Source: JBFLVQ01 sp040758525 | GTDB taxonomy: Bacteria > Acidobacteriota > Blastocatellia > Chloracidobacteriales > JADJPF01 | NCBI GenBank assembly: GCA_040758525.1 | Contig: JBFLVQ010000083.1 | Location: 1-20,824 of the forward strand | DNA length: 20,824 bases | Reading direction: 5' to 3' | In this document: in pieces, positions 7,410 through 15,388 of the stretch | How positions within the stretch are numbered: position 1 is the first letter of the stretch | Layout: every line of letters starts with the position of its first letter | Notes under the pieces: generated by a model | Told to the model about the DNA's origin: nothing | Seen by the model: only the letters and a program-made list of their open reading frames with translations | The model's database searches: none | Made by a program: the position numbers and the translations under genes

Positions 7410-8582
7410 ATGCATAAAAAGATACTTATTGTTGCAGGCGAGGCTTCTGGCGACCTACATGCCGGAAATCTTGTGCGTGCTTTACATGCGAGCGCGCCAG
7501 GACTGCAATTCTACGGTATGGGAGGAACACAACTGTGTGCTGCTGGCACCCGTCTAACACACGATCTACGGCGTGTTAGTGTAATTGGGCTAGTAGAAGT
7601 ATTAGGAAGATTGCCAGCTATTTTACGCACCTTACGCGAACTGAGCGTAAGTTTACGCACAGAAAAACCAGACCTAGCAATATTAGTCGATTTCCCTGAC
7701 TTCAATCTGAGACTGGCAACACAGATAAAGCGCGCCGGTATACCGGTACTCTGGTACATCAGCCCACAAGTTTGGGCCTGGCGTAGTGAGCGTATTAAGA
7801 AGATTGCCCAACTGGTCGATCACATGCTGGTGATACTTCCTTTCGAAGTCGATTTCTATCGTCAGCATGGCCTGCAAGTACACTTCGTTGGTCATCCATT
7901 GATCGATACGGTAAGACCTAAGCTATCTGCACAAGAGACCTGTGCACGCCTAGAATTGACCTCAGATAATCGATTGATTGCGCTTCTGCCAGGCAGCCGT
8001 ATGACCGAACTGAAGCTACACTTGCCACATCTACGTATGGCAGCAGAATTACTCTATCAAGCTGACACAGGGCGCCGCTTTGTTATTCCTGTTGCCAACA
8101 CACTTGATCCGGATTATGTATATGAAAACGTTGTGAACGCAAAAGCTCCCATCAAAGTTGTGCAAGATTTGACATACGAATGTCTATCAGAGGCCGATTG
8201 CGCAGTTGTTGCAGCCGGTACAGCAACACTGGAGACAGCACTGCTTGGCACTCCTCAGATAATAATTGGACGTGTCAATCCGCTCACCTGGCGTATCTGG
8301 TCGCGCTACACCAAGCTACCTTACTATGGTCTACCCAACTACATCTTAGGCGAGAAATTGGTCACAGAACTGATTCAGCATCAAGCAAGCGGTGTAGGAA
8401 TTGCGCGTGCAGTTGAGCAACTACTTACTACTAGTGACGATCAGGCGCGTTTACATGAAGGCTATGCACGTATACGCGAGCGTCTGGGCGAGGGTGGCGC
8501 GTCACAAAGGGCGGCAGCAGCGGTGCTTGCTATTCTCGCTGGCGATCGACAAGCCTATTCCTTAGTCGCCAACCATTGCTGA
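7410..8582 (+). CDS. lpxB: Lipid-A-disaccharide synthase
   Basis: This peripheral membrane glycosyltransferase (GT19) joins UDP-2,3-diacylglucosamine and lipid X to form the beta-1,6 disaccharide of lipid A. The family motifs run the whole length: KILIVAGEASGDLHAGN at the N-terminus, GLVEVLGRLPAI, DFPDFNLRLA, ISPQVWAWR, VGHPLIDTV, LLPGSRMTEL and AAGTATLETALLGTP. The ATG at 7410 gives 390 residues, close to the usual 380-390, and starts right before the conserved Lys-Ile-Leu strand. The frame is open back to ATG 7305, adding 35 unlikely residues; no start has a good ribosome site. No other lipid A gene is adjacent (lpxA, lpxD, fabZ and lpxK are absent from the window), so it stands alone. It is the best evidence for an LPS-bearing outer membrane. 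Confidence 0.95.
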   Translation: MHKKILIVAGEASGDLHAGNLVRALHASAPGLQFYGMGGTQLCAAGTRLTHDLRRVSVIGLVEVLGRLPAILRTLRELSVSLRTEKPDLAILVDFPDFNLRLATQIKRAGIPVLWYISPQVWAWRSERIKKIAQLVDHMLVILPFEVDFYRQHGLQVHFVGHPLIDTVRPKLSAQETCARLELTSDNRLIALLPGSRMTELKLHLPHLRMAAELLYQADTGRRFVIPVANTLDPDYVYENVVNAKAPIKVVQDLTYECLSEADCAVVAAGTATLETALLGTPQIIIGRVNPLTWRIWSRYTKLPYYGLPNYILGEKLVTELIQHQASGVGIARAVEQLLTTSDDQARLHEGYARIRERLGEGGASQRAAAAVLAILAGDRQAYSLVANHC

Positions 8583-8610
8583 TTCTGCTCTACACAATGG
8601 TGAAGAGGCT

Positions 8611-8639
8611 TTGACTTGCTCGGCCTTTCCGGCTAGGCT
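8611..8639 (+). promoter_or_regulatory. Likely sigma70-type promoter of the SDR-RidA-crotonase-dehydrogenase operon
   Basis: TTGACT at 8611-8616 (five of six to TTGACA), an exact 17-base spacer, then TAGGCT at 8634-8639 (keeps the T, A and final T of TATAAT). It stands about 50 bases before the SDR start in the 108-bp gap after lpxB. An 8-base palindrome GTAATTAC at 8646-8653, partly within a TGTA-N5-TACA pair (8642-8654), lies where transcription would begin and could be an operator. Confidence 0.42.
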
Positions 8640-8690
8640 GGTGTAGTAATTACATCAACAAACAAATACTCTTTTACCACAGGCGAAGCT

Positions 8691-9467
8691 ATGGAATTGA
8701 AAGGAAAGACAGCATTCGTAACAGGGGGTGGGCGTGGTATTGGACGTGCTTGCGCGCTTGCCCTCGCGGGCGCGGGCGCACGTGTAGTAGTGGCAGCACG
8801 TAGTACTGGCGAGATCGAAGCAGTAGCTAATCAGATCAAAGAATTGGGTACTGCCGCACTTGCTGTAACACTCGATGTAACCAGATCAGAGAGTGTCACA
8901 CATGCCTTTGAGCAGGCCTTAAAGGAGTTCCCGGCGATAGATATTCTCGTTAATAATGCTGGTATTGCGCGTAGTATGCCACTTGTGAAATGTTCTGAAG
9001 AACTCTGGCTAGAGACATTGGAAATTAATCTTACTGGCACGTTCCGCTGCATCAAGGCAGCACTACCTGGTATGCTTGCGCGCGGTTGGGGACGTATCAT
9101 CAACATTGCCTCGATTGCTGGCAAAGCCGGCGCACCCTATATTAGTGCCTATACTGCCTCCAAACATGGTGTGCTTGGTCTAACAAAAGCGCTGGCACAG
9201 GAAGTAGCCATTAAAGGTGTTACCGTAAATGCAATCTGTCCAGGCTATGTAGAAACAGATATGGCGGAGAATGCTATCAAGACCATCGGTGAAAAGACGG
9301 GTGCCAGTCCTGAAAAAGCGCGAGAGTACTTGAAGCAGACCACTCCACAGCAAAGGCTCTTTCAACCTGAGGAGGTCGCCTATCTCACTGTCACACTAGC
9401 CAGCGAAGCAGCAAGAGGTATCAATGGCCAAGCCATTAACATCTGTGGAGGCGCCTTACCATACTAA
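8691..9467 (+). CDS. Short-chain dehydrogenase/reductase, probable 3-hydroxyacyl-CoA dehydrogenase
   Basis: This is a 258-residue classical SDR. The cofactor loop is TGGGRGIG (11-18), NNAG lies at 88-91, and the catalytic set is Asn113, Ser141, Tyr154 and Lys158 (AYTASK). Arg37 after strand 2 hints at NADP(H), though LDV at 61-63 is also present. It most resembles beta-ketoacyl/acetoacetyl-CoA reductases and 3-hydroxyacyl-CoA dehydrogenases. As first gene of a set with crotonase and acyl-CoA dehydrogenase, it probably oxidises a 3-hydroxyacyl-CoA (possibly alicyclic) derived from the ring of anthranilate. No strong ribosome site is seen (AGGCGA at about 8680). The next gene starts 6 bases after its stop. 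A role as FabG is possible but less likely here. Confidence 0.85.
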   Translation: MELKGKTAFVTGGGRGIGRACALALAGAGARVVVAARSTGEIEAVANQIKELGTAALAVTLDVTRSESVTHAFEQALKEFPAIDILVNNAGIARSMPLVKCSEELWLETLEINLTGTFRCIKAALPGMLARGWGRIINIASIAGKAGAPYISAYTASKHGVLGLTKALAQEVAIKGVTVNAICPGYVETDMAENAIKTIGEKTGASPEKAREYLKQTTPQQRLFQPEEVAYLTVTLASEAARGINGQAINICGGALPY

Positions 9468-9473
9468 ATAAAT

Positions 9474-9881
9474 ATGACGATAGATAAAATTGAAGTGATC
9501 AATCCCTCGGAGTTGGCCGATCCAATCGGCTATAGTAATGGCTTGTGTGTGCGTGGTGGTGGCGATCTGCTCTTTATTGCTGGCCAGATCGGTTGGAACA
9601 AAGAGAAGCGTTTAGTAGGGGATCGGTTTGCCGCTCAGTTCGAGCAAGCACTAGTCAATGTTCTTGCGGTAGTGCAAGCAGCCGGCGGCACAGCTAGCAA
9701 TATTGGCAAGATGACTATTTATGTAACCGATAAACGCGAATATTTAGCTGAACTCAAGGAGATAGGAAGCGCTTATCGTCAGCTAATGGGTAAGCATTAT
9801 CCGGCTATGGCTTTGGTTGAAGTGCGTGCTTTGCTTGAGCCAAGTGCAAAAGTAGAGATCGAGGCAATCGCGGTGCTCTAA
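9474..9881 (+). CDS. RidA/YjgF/UK114 family protein lacking the deaminase arginine
   Basis: The 135-residue protein belongs to the trimeric Rid family, with the family's INPSELADP-like start, LLFIAGQIGW (32-41), QALVNVLAVVQAAGG and the C-terminal KVEIEAIAV. Archetypal RidA hydrolyses enamine/imine intermediates using an arginine in a PAR[ST] motif; here that segment reads HYPAMALVEV, with Met112 in its place. It is therefore not a standard 2-aminoacrylate deaminase and fits the Rid subgroups that lack this arginine. Related proteins occur in 2-aminomuconate and 2-aminobenzoyl-CoA gene sets, where an enamine nitrogen must be lost, so a role in removing the amino group of a ring-derived intermediate is plausible but inferred. 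It is packed between the SDR and crotonase genes. Confidence 0.85.
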   Translation: MTIDKIEVINPSELADPIGYSNGLCVRGGGDLLFIAGQIGWNKEKRLVGDRFAAQFEQALVNVLAVVQAAGGTASNIGKMTIYVTDKREYLAELKEIGSAYRQLMGKHYPAMALVEVRALLEPSAKVEIEAIAVL

Positions 9882-9915
9882 ATTCTAATCTCAACTATTT
9901 AAGGAACTATCCATA

Positions 9916-10710
9916 ATGATTAATGTGAAATCTTTCCGATATGAGGAGGCGTCGCGCGTTGCCACAATTACGCTTGATCGACCGGATCGGCTCAATGCGC
10001 TTACCTTCGAAGTATATCGTGAGTTGACTGACACTTTCCATGCCTTACAGACTCGCCGCGAGGTAGGTAGCGTAATTATCACTGGTGCGGGGCGGGGTTT
10101 CTGCTCAGGTGGTGATGTTAACGATATCATAGGCCAACTGCTTGATAAAGATATGGCTGGACTGCTTGAATTTACACGTATGACGTGTGAGTTAGTGGCA
10201 AACATACGTGCCTTACGCAAGCCTGTGATTGCTACCCTCAATGGTGTGGTAGCTGGCGCTGGCGCAATGATCGCACTTGCTTCAGACCTGAGAATAGCAA
10301 CACCTGAAGCACGTATCGCTTTTCTCTTTGTTAAAGTAGGACTGTCAGGCGCTGATATGGGTGCAGCCTTTTTGCTACCACGTGTAGTAGGTCTTAGCAA
10401 GGCAACAGAACTACTCTTTACAGGCGATTTTATCACTGCTGCCGAAGCGGAAAAGATTGGTCTTTATAACCGTGTAGTAGCTGGCGCAGAATTGATGACA
10501 GAGGCACGTCGCTGGGCCGAGCGGCTTGCTGAGGGTCCCGGCTTTGGACTGGCGATTACTAAAGAAATGCTTAACCAGGAATTTAATCTAGGTCTTGCGG
10601 CAGCACTAGAGGCAGAAGCACAAGCACAGGCCATCTGTATGCAGCATCCCGACTACCACGAGGCATACCGTGCCTTCGTTGAGAAGCGTAAAGCTGAATT
10701 CCAAAAATGA
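9916..10710 (+). CDS. Enoyl-CoA hydratase/isomerase (crotonase) family, PaaG-like active site
   Basis: The protein has 264 residues and the crotonase fold, with the oxyanion-hole segments GRGFCSGGDV (59-68) and GVVAGAGAMIAL (110-121). The two hydratase glutamates (rat E144 and E164) align with Met118 and Phe138, so it should not be an ordinary water-adding hydratase. Asp147 in GLSGADMG aligns with the catalytic aspartate of PaaG-type ring epoxide/enoyl-CoA isomerases. It may thus isomerise a double bond or a ring intermediate in the CoA-bound breakdown of anthranilate. AAGGA at 9901-9905 precedes the start. The stop overlaps the start of the acyl-CoA dehydrogenase gene by 4 bases, so both are probably made together. 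The alignment was done by eye. Confidence 0.88.
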   Translation: MINVKSFRYEEASRVATITLDRPDRLNALTFEVYRELTDTFHALQTRREVGSVIITGAGRGFCSGGDVNDIIGQLLDKDMAGLLEFTRMTCELVANIRALRKPVIATLNGVVAGAGAMIALASDLRIATPEARIAFLFVKVGLSGADMGAAFLLPRVVGLSKATELLFTGDFITAAEAEKIGLYNRVVAGAELMTEARRWAERLAEGPGFGLAITKEMLNQEFNLGLAAALEAEAQAQAICMQHPDYHEAYRAFVEKRKAEFQK

Positions 10711-11885
10711 TTGATGATCTTCCTTTCTTTCTTACACCGCAGCACAGTGAAATATGGCGACAGCTAGACGAATTCTGCGTCGCGCACGCCCAATTACTGG
10801 AGGCTGAACGATCCGACGAAGAGGCACACGCATTGGAGGTTGTGCATGCGCTTGGCGCTGCCTGTCTGCTTGAGCTAACTGTGCCGGCTGCCTATCGCAG
10901 TCAATCGAGCCAGGCCCTACAAGAAGCCAATACCCTTGATGTGCGCGCACTCTGTCTGGCGCGTGAGCGGCTAGCTTATGCCTCTGCGCTTGCAGATCTG
11001 ATGTTTGCAATGCAAGGACTGGGCAGCTATCCCATTACCTTGGCTGGTACAAATGAGCTAAAGTCACGTTATTTGCCTGGGGTGGCAGGTGGTGAACTAG
11101 TGGCAGCTTTTGCCATCACAGAGCCATCGGCTGGCTCAGATACGGCGGCAATGCTAACCACCGCCGTGCGCGACGGCAATAATTATATACTCAATGGTAG
11201 TAAACGGTTTATTTCCAATGCTGGGATTGCAAACTTCTATACCATCTTTGCTAAAACCGATCCAGACATTGGCCATCGTGGCATCTCTGCTTTTGTTATT
11301 GATGCTGACACCCCAGGATTACAGGTCGATCGTTTGCAGATGATCTCGCCACATCCAATTGGGGAATTGGCTTTAAATGATTGCCGTATACCTGTTGGGC
11401 AATTGCTGGGCACAGCCGGTGAGGGGTTTAAGTTGGCTATGCGCACGCTTGATACTTTCCGATCTAGTGTAGGCGCAGCCGCAGTTGGCCTAGGTACCCG
11501 AGCACGCGATGAAGCACTACACTATGCCCGCCTACGCCAACAGTTTGGTCGCCCTCTCAGTGAATTGCAGGCAATTCAGTTCAAACTTGCGGAAATTTCC
11601 ACCGAGTTGGAAGCGGCACGACTACTTGTTTATCGCGCCGCTTGGTGCAAAGACAACGGTAAGGCACGTGTTACCCGCGAGGCAGCAATGGCAAAACTCT
11701 TTGCCACTGAGGCTGCCCAACATGCCATTGATGAGGCAGTACAGATACACGGTGGCAGTGGACTGGTGCGTGGCGCAGTAACAGAACGACTTTATCGCGA
11801 TATTCGTGCCATGCGTATCTATGAAGGTACTTCCGAAATACAGAAATTGGTGATCGCTAGTCAGTTACTACAACCCATACGTTAA
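10707..11885 (+). CDS. Acyl-CoA dehydrogenase
   Basis: This 392-residue FAD enzyme has the acyl-CoA dehydrogenase signatures FAITEPSAGSDTAAM (about 136-150), RQQFGRPLSELQAIQ (about 277-291), QIHGGSGLVRG and RIYEGTSEIQKLVIA. Glu373 is the base that removes the alpha proton. It oxidises an acyl-CoA to the 2-enoyl-CoA and passes electrons to ETF. The length is normal for the MCAD/GCD-like group. Coupling with the crotonase (ATGA overlap at 10707-10710) and SDR gives a set of beta-oxidation type steps, here most likely for a ring-derived CoA thioester such as a cyclohexene/cyclohexane carboxyl-CoA or a dicarboxylyl-CoA. No etfAB is in the window. Substrate cannot be fixed from sequence. Confidence 0.93.
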   Translation: MIDDLPFFLTPQHSEIWRQLDEFCVAHAQLLEAERSDEEAHALEVVHALGAACLLELTVPAAYRSQSSQALQEANTLDVRALCLARERLAYASALADLMFAMQGLGSYPITLAGTNELKSRYLPGVAGGELVAAFAITEPSAGSDTAAMLTTAVRDGNNYILNGSKRFISNAGIANFYTIFAKTDPDIGHRGISAFVIDADTPGLQVDRLQMISPHPIGELALNDCRIPVGQLLGTAGEGFKLAMRTLDTFRSSVGAAAVGLGTRARDEALHYARLRQQFGRPLSELQAIQFKLAEISTELEAARLLVYRAAWCKDNGKARVTREAAMAKLFATEAAQHAIDEAVQIHGGSGLVRGAVTERLYRDIRAMRIYEGTSEIQKLVIASQLLQPIR

Positions 11886-11908
11886 GGCATTAAATAAAAT
11901 GGCCGTTT

Positions 11909-11918
11909 GCAGGCCTGC
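11909..11918. promoter_or_regulatory. 10-bp palindrome GCAGGCCTGC in the acd-kynureninase gap
   Basis: A perfect self-complementary decamer sits 24 bases after the acyl-CoA dehydrogenase stop. It is followed within 35 bases by two hairpin-forming segments. It may be a protein site or part of a folded leader; no T-run follows. Confidence 0.25.
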
Positions 11919-11933
11919 CGTAGCGATGTTAAT

Positions 11934-11976
11934 ATTGCGCCTACATAGGCAATCGGCGGCATAGTTCGCCAAGATT
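11934..11976 (+). promoter_or_regulatory. Two tandem imperfect hairpins in the leader before the kynureninase gene
   Basis: First hairpin: ATT, bulge GC, GCCT, loop ACAT, AGGC, AAT (11934-11953). Second: AATCGGCG, 8-base loop, CGCC, bulge AA, GATT (11951-11976). They share the middle AAT, so they could be alternative folds. They occupy the 141-bp gap separating the dehydrogenase from the kynureninase gene. No U-tract follows, so they look more like leader structure or operator than intrinsic terminator. Confidence 0.3.
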
Positions 11977-11999
11977 ATACAGATTTGGCATAGGCCGTC

Positions 12000-12009
12000 T
12001 ATCTAGATA
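12000..12009. promoter_or_regulatory. 10-bp palindrome TATCTAGATA before the kynureninase start (candidate operator)
   Basis: A perfect decamer palindrome lies 17 bases upstream of GTG 12027, between a TATACA hexamer (11976-11981, a possible -10) and the purine-rich ribosome site. A repressor bound here would block early transcription. It could equally be chance. Confidence 0.3.
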
Positions 12010-12026
12010 ACGAAAGGGTAATTGGG

Positions 12027-13223
12027 GTGAAGATGGATCCGTTATTAGAATGGCGTAAAGAGTTTCCTATACTTGAAAAGACCGTCTATATGATTAGTCA
12101 TTCGCTAGGCGCCATGCCGCGCGGTGTCTATCAGAAGCTTGAAGAGTATGCCGATATGTGGGCAACACGTGGAATCAGAGCTTGGGCAGAGGGCTGGTGG
12201 GAGATGCCCATCACGATAGGCGATAAGATCGGCAAGATTATTGGCGCAGCACCGGGTGAAGTCGTGATGCACCAGAATGTCTCTATCTGCCAATCACTTA
12301 TTATCTCTTGTTTTGACTTCCAGCCACCACGTAACAAGATTGTCTATTCAACACTCAATTTTCCTAGTGTTATGTACGTTTATGAAGCACATGCGCGGGG
12401 TGGACAAGCGCGCATTGAGATGATCGAATCTGAGGATGGCATTACTGTACCGCTTGAGAAGATGCTTGCCGCTATCGATGAACAGACTCTGCTAGTGCCA
12501 ATTTCACATGTTCTCTTTAAGAGCTCCTATCTACAAAATGCGCAGGCAATCATTAAGCGTGCCCACGAAGTGGGCGCCTATGTAGTGCTGGATGTCTACC
12601 AATCGGCTGGCACTGTGCCTTTTAATGTTAAGGAGTTAAATGTTGACTTTGTTGTGGGCGGCTCAGTGAAATGGCTTTGTGGTGGACCGGGTGCTGGTTA
12701 TCTATATGTGCGGCCAGATCTGCAACAGCAGTTGCAACCACGCACAACAGGATGGCAAGCGCATGAGGAGCCTTTTGCTTTTGAGATTGGTCCTATTCGC
12801 TATGCACCAAATGCTTTTCGCTTCCTACATGGCTCCCCGCATATTCCCTGTCTATACTCTGCACAGGCGGGCTACGACATCATTAATGAGATTGGTGTAA
12901 AAGAGATTCGTGCCAAATCTATCCGGCAAACCAATCATTTAATCGAGGCAGCACTCGATCAAGGCTGGCGTGTACCCACGCCGCGGCGTGCCGAGGAGCG
13001 TGGTGGCGTAGTGATCATTGACGTGCCACATGCTGCGGCAGTAGCTAAGGAGTTGATCCGTCGTGAAATCCTCGTTGATTATCGTCCTGGTGCAGGTATA
13101 CGTGTGGCACCTCACTTCTACACTAAGGATGAAGAGATAGATATTACCGTTAGCGCGATCAAGCAGATTTTGGAAAGTCACGCTTACGAGAGACATCTTA
13201 GTAGCGCCGGAATGAAGATATAA
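12027..13223 (+). CDS. kynU: Kynureninase (PLP-dependent)
   Basis: This fold-type I PLP enzyme should cleave L-kynurenine to anthranilate and alanine. The protein is 398 residues long, near the usual 400-420. STLNFPSVMYV (108-118) matches the kynureninase NFPT segment. LDVYQSAG carries Asp189, which holds the pyridine nitrogen, and SVKWLCGGPG carries the Schiff-base Lys215; the CGGPG tail after the lysine is typical of kynureninase rather than of other class V aminotransferases. IRVAPHFYTKDEEID near the end carries the arginine that binds the carboxylate. GTG 12027 or ATG 12033 can be the start; GGGGTGA at 12024-12030 is the nearest purine-rich stretch. The tryptophan 2,3-dioxygenase gene two genes on supports the assignment. 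A related class V enzyme acting on another substrate remains possible. Confidence 0.85.
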   Translation: MKMDPLLEWRKEFPILEKTVYMISHSLGAMPRGVYQKLEEYADMWATRGIRAWAEGWWEMPITIGDKIGKIIGAAPGEVVMHQNVSICQSLIISCFDFQPPRNKIVYSTLNFPSVMYVYEAHARGGQARIEMIESEDGITVPLEKMLAAIDEQTLLVPISHVLFKSSYLQNAQAIIKRAHEVGAYVVLDVYQSAGTVPFNVKELNVDFVVGGSVKWLCGGPGAGYLYVRPDLQQQLQPRTTGWQAHEEPFAFEIGPIRYAPNAFRFLHGSPHIPCLYSAQAGYDIINEIGVKEIRAKSIRQTNHLIEAALDQGWRVPTPRRAEERGGVVIIDVPHAAAVAKELIRREILVDYRPGAGIRVAPHFYTKDEEIDITVSAIKQILESHAYERHLSSAGMKI

Positions 13224-13261
13224 AATGCCACCACTGGGTAGGCAGAAAGCCCTGTCTGACA

Positions 13262-15301
13262 ATGGCACTAGAGAGATCTACACATACACTATTCTTACCT
13301 TACTGTTTAGCCATGGGCGGGGCAGGAGTGGCTTTACTCATATTAATGACACGGGTGTGGCCGCATAACCCTAATCTACCACTCTTTTCTGGCCTCTTTT
13401 GGATTCTCGTTCTCTTCGCCACGATCTTCGGCTCTTTGGGCTTTACCATGGGGATAAAGCATTCGGTGCATGTCTCGATCGGCTCGATCTTTGAGATGGC
13501 ACTATTGCTCTCCTTTGGACCCCTTGTCACCCTCTGGGTATCGGCACTAAGTTTCTCAGCAGCATCATTAATACGCCAATTAGATCGTGTTTATTTACGC
13601 AAGATCCCGCTCAACTGGCCACGTCGTTATAGTCTTGCGATTATGTTCTTTGATGGTGCAATGATGGCGTTTATGTGGACGCTAGGGGGATTGTTATATA
13701 ACTGGTTAGGGGGAGCAAATTACCCTGTAGCCGATTATCTGCTTAGCCGCTTACTGTTCCAGATAGTATTAATCGCACTCGTCAACCATTATGCCAATGC
13801 TCTGTTTGTTGCTATCTTTCAATACCTACGCAACATCTCTAGCATCAGTGAATACTTTCTCAAGGAATCACCTTTCACATTGATTTTCGAACTGGCCACT
13901 GTACCGCTTGGCGTATTGCTAGCCGCTGCCTATCAGCAGATGGGGGTCGGTGTTTTTTTATGGTTCCTGGTAATAATGGTGATGATCGGATTACTACTGC
14001 GTACCCATTCCAACACACGTCTACATTTAGAGAACCGTTTAGCAGAACTGCGTCTGCTTAACAAGCTTGGTCGTGCTACTAACTCCACCCTCAATATGAC
14101 GGAACTGCTTGAGCAGATATATCGCGAAACTACTCAATTGCTTGAGGTCTCCAGTTTCGCGATTGGACTTTATGATGCACAGAGTCAACAGATCACTTTC
14201 CCATTGGCAGTAGAGAATGGTGTGCGTTATGAACGACAGGTAGTGAAGTTGGGTGAAGGAATCGCAAGTCATATCATACATAACAAGCAGACCGTGCACT
14301 TTCACGAGCGCGCCCAGTTAGAAGCTTCTAATATCTCTTATCTGAGGGTAAAGAATTCGATTATGCCAGAGTCTTATCTGGGTGTACCGCTCATTATAGG
14401 TGATGAGGTACTAGGAGTATTGACGGTACAGCATGAGAGGGCACACGCTTTTGACAATCATCAAGTGCAATTGCTCACTACTATGGCTGCTCAACTTGCT
14501 AATGCACTACGCAATGCGCGTATGTATGCAGAATTGGAGAAGAGCTTTCATGCTATGCGCGAAGTAAGTCGCCTTAAAGATGAATTCCTCAATAGTATTA
14601 GTCATGAATTACGCACTCCGCTCACCGTAATCATTGGTTGGGGTGAATTGATGGCATTAGGACGGCTCTCTGAAGAGCAATTGAACACTGCTGTTGATCA
14701 GATCAATCGCTCTTCAGGACGATTACTACAGTTGGTCAATTCATTACTGGATCTATCAAAAATTGAGCAGGGTCTACTTAAACTCGATCTACACGAAACC
14801 AACATCCATACTCCTGTACAACGTGCTGTAGACGAGAACATGATTGAAGCAGTAACGAAGAGTATCCAAGTACGTTGCGAGTTTGCTGAACAGTTGCCAA
14901 CGGTACGTATAGACAGTCTGCGCATACAACAAGTGGTCTCAAACCTGCTTAGTAATGCTATTAAATTTACTGCTGAGGGTGGCCTAGTAGTGGTGCGTAG
15001 CGAACAACGTCAACAGCATATACAGGTGAGTGTAATCGACAACGGCATAGGTATAGATCATGCGATGCTACCCTACATATTCGAACGTTTCCGCCAAATT
15101 GATGGCTCGACCACACGTAAATATGGGGGAGTGGGGATAGGGCTTTCACTTGTCAAGCGCTTGATTGAAATGCATGGCGGGATGGTGCTGGTCGATAGCG
15201 AACTAGGCAAAGGAAGCACCTTCAGCCTGATGCTACCACTTACCAACACCAATGCCAATCTAGCAATGAAAACTAGCCCCGTTGTCAATCAGCTAACCTA
15301 A
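13262..15301 (+). CDS. Membrane sensor histidine kinase with GAF domain
   Basis: This is a 679-residue sensor kinase. About residues 10-250 hold some seven or eight hydrophobic helices without a large periplasmic loop. A GAF domain spans about 265-420. A dimerisation domain follows with H-box SISHELRTPL (phospho-acceptor His448), then the ATPase domain with N-box VVSNLLSNAIKFT (Asn565), DNGIGID, FERFRQIDGST and GVGIGLSLVKRLI. There is no receiver domain and no response regulator in the window, so its partner lies elsewhere. It begins 38 bases after the kynureninase stop and precedes the tryptophan dioxygenase, inside the catabolic run. It may therefore sense tryptophan, kynurenine or an aromatic metabolite through membrane or GAF domain, or be carried along for another role. 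No clear ribosome site is seen. Confidence 0.92.
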   Translation: MALERSTHTLFLPYCLAMGGAGVALLILMTRVWPHNPNLPLFSGLFWILVLFATIFGSLGFTMGIKHSVHVSIGSIFEMALLLSFGPLVTLWVSALSFSAASLIRQLDRVYLRKIPLNWPRRYSLAIMFFDGAMMAFMWTLGGLLYNWLGGANYPVADYLLSRLLFQIVLIALVNHYANALFVAIFQYLRNISSISEYFLKESPFTLIFELATVPLGVLLAAAYQQMGVGVFLWFLVIMVMIGLLLRTHSNTRLHLENRLAELRLLNKLGRATNSTLNMTELLEQIYRETTQLLEVSSFAIGLYDAQSQQITFPLAVENGVRYERQVVKLGEGIASHIIHNKQTVHFHERAQLEASNISYLRVKNSIMPESYLGVPLIIGDEVLGVLTVQHERAHAFDNHQVQLLTTMAAQLANALRNARMYAELEKSFHAMREVSRLKDEFLNSISHELRTPLTVIIGWGELMALGRLSEEQLNTAVDQINRSSGRLLQLVNSLLDLSKIEQGLLKLDLHETNIHTPVQRAVDENMIEAVTKSIQVRCEFAEQLPTVRIDSLRIQQVVSNLLSNAIKFTAEGGLVVVRSEQRQQHIQVSVIDNGIGIDHAMLPYIFERFRQIDGSTTRKYGGVGIGLSLVKRLIEMHGGMVLVDSELGKGSTFSLMLPLTNTNANLAMKTSPVVNQLT

Positions 15302-15388
15302 ACGCGCTTGAATACGCGGCAATTGCTGGCAAAACAACGAAAATTCAATAAAGATAGAAATTATCATATTTAATTCAAGGAGAGAGTT

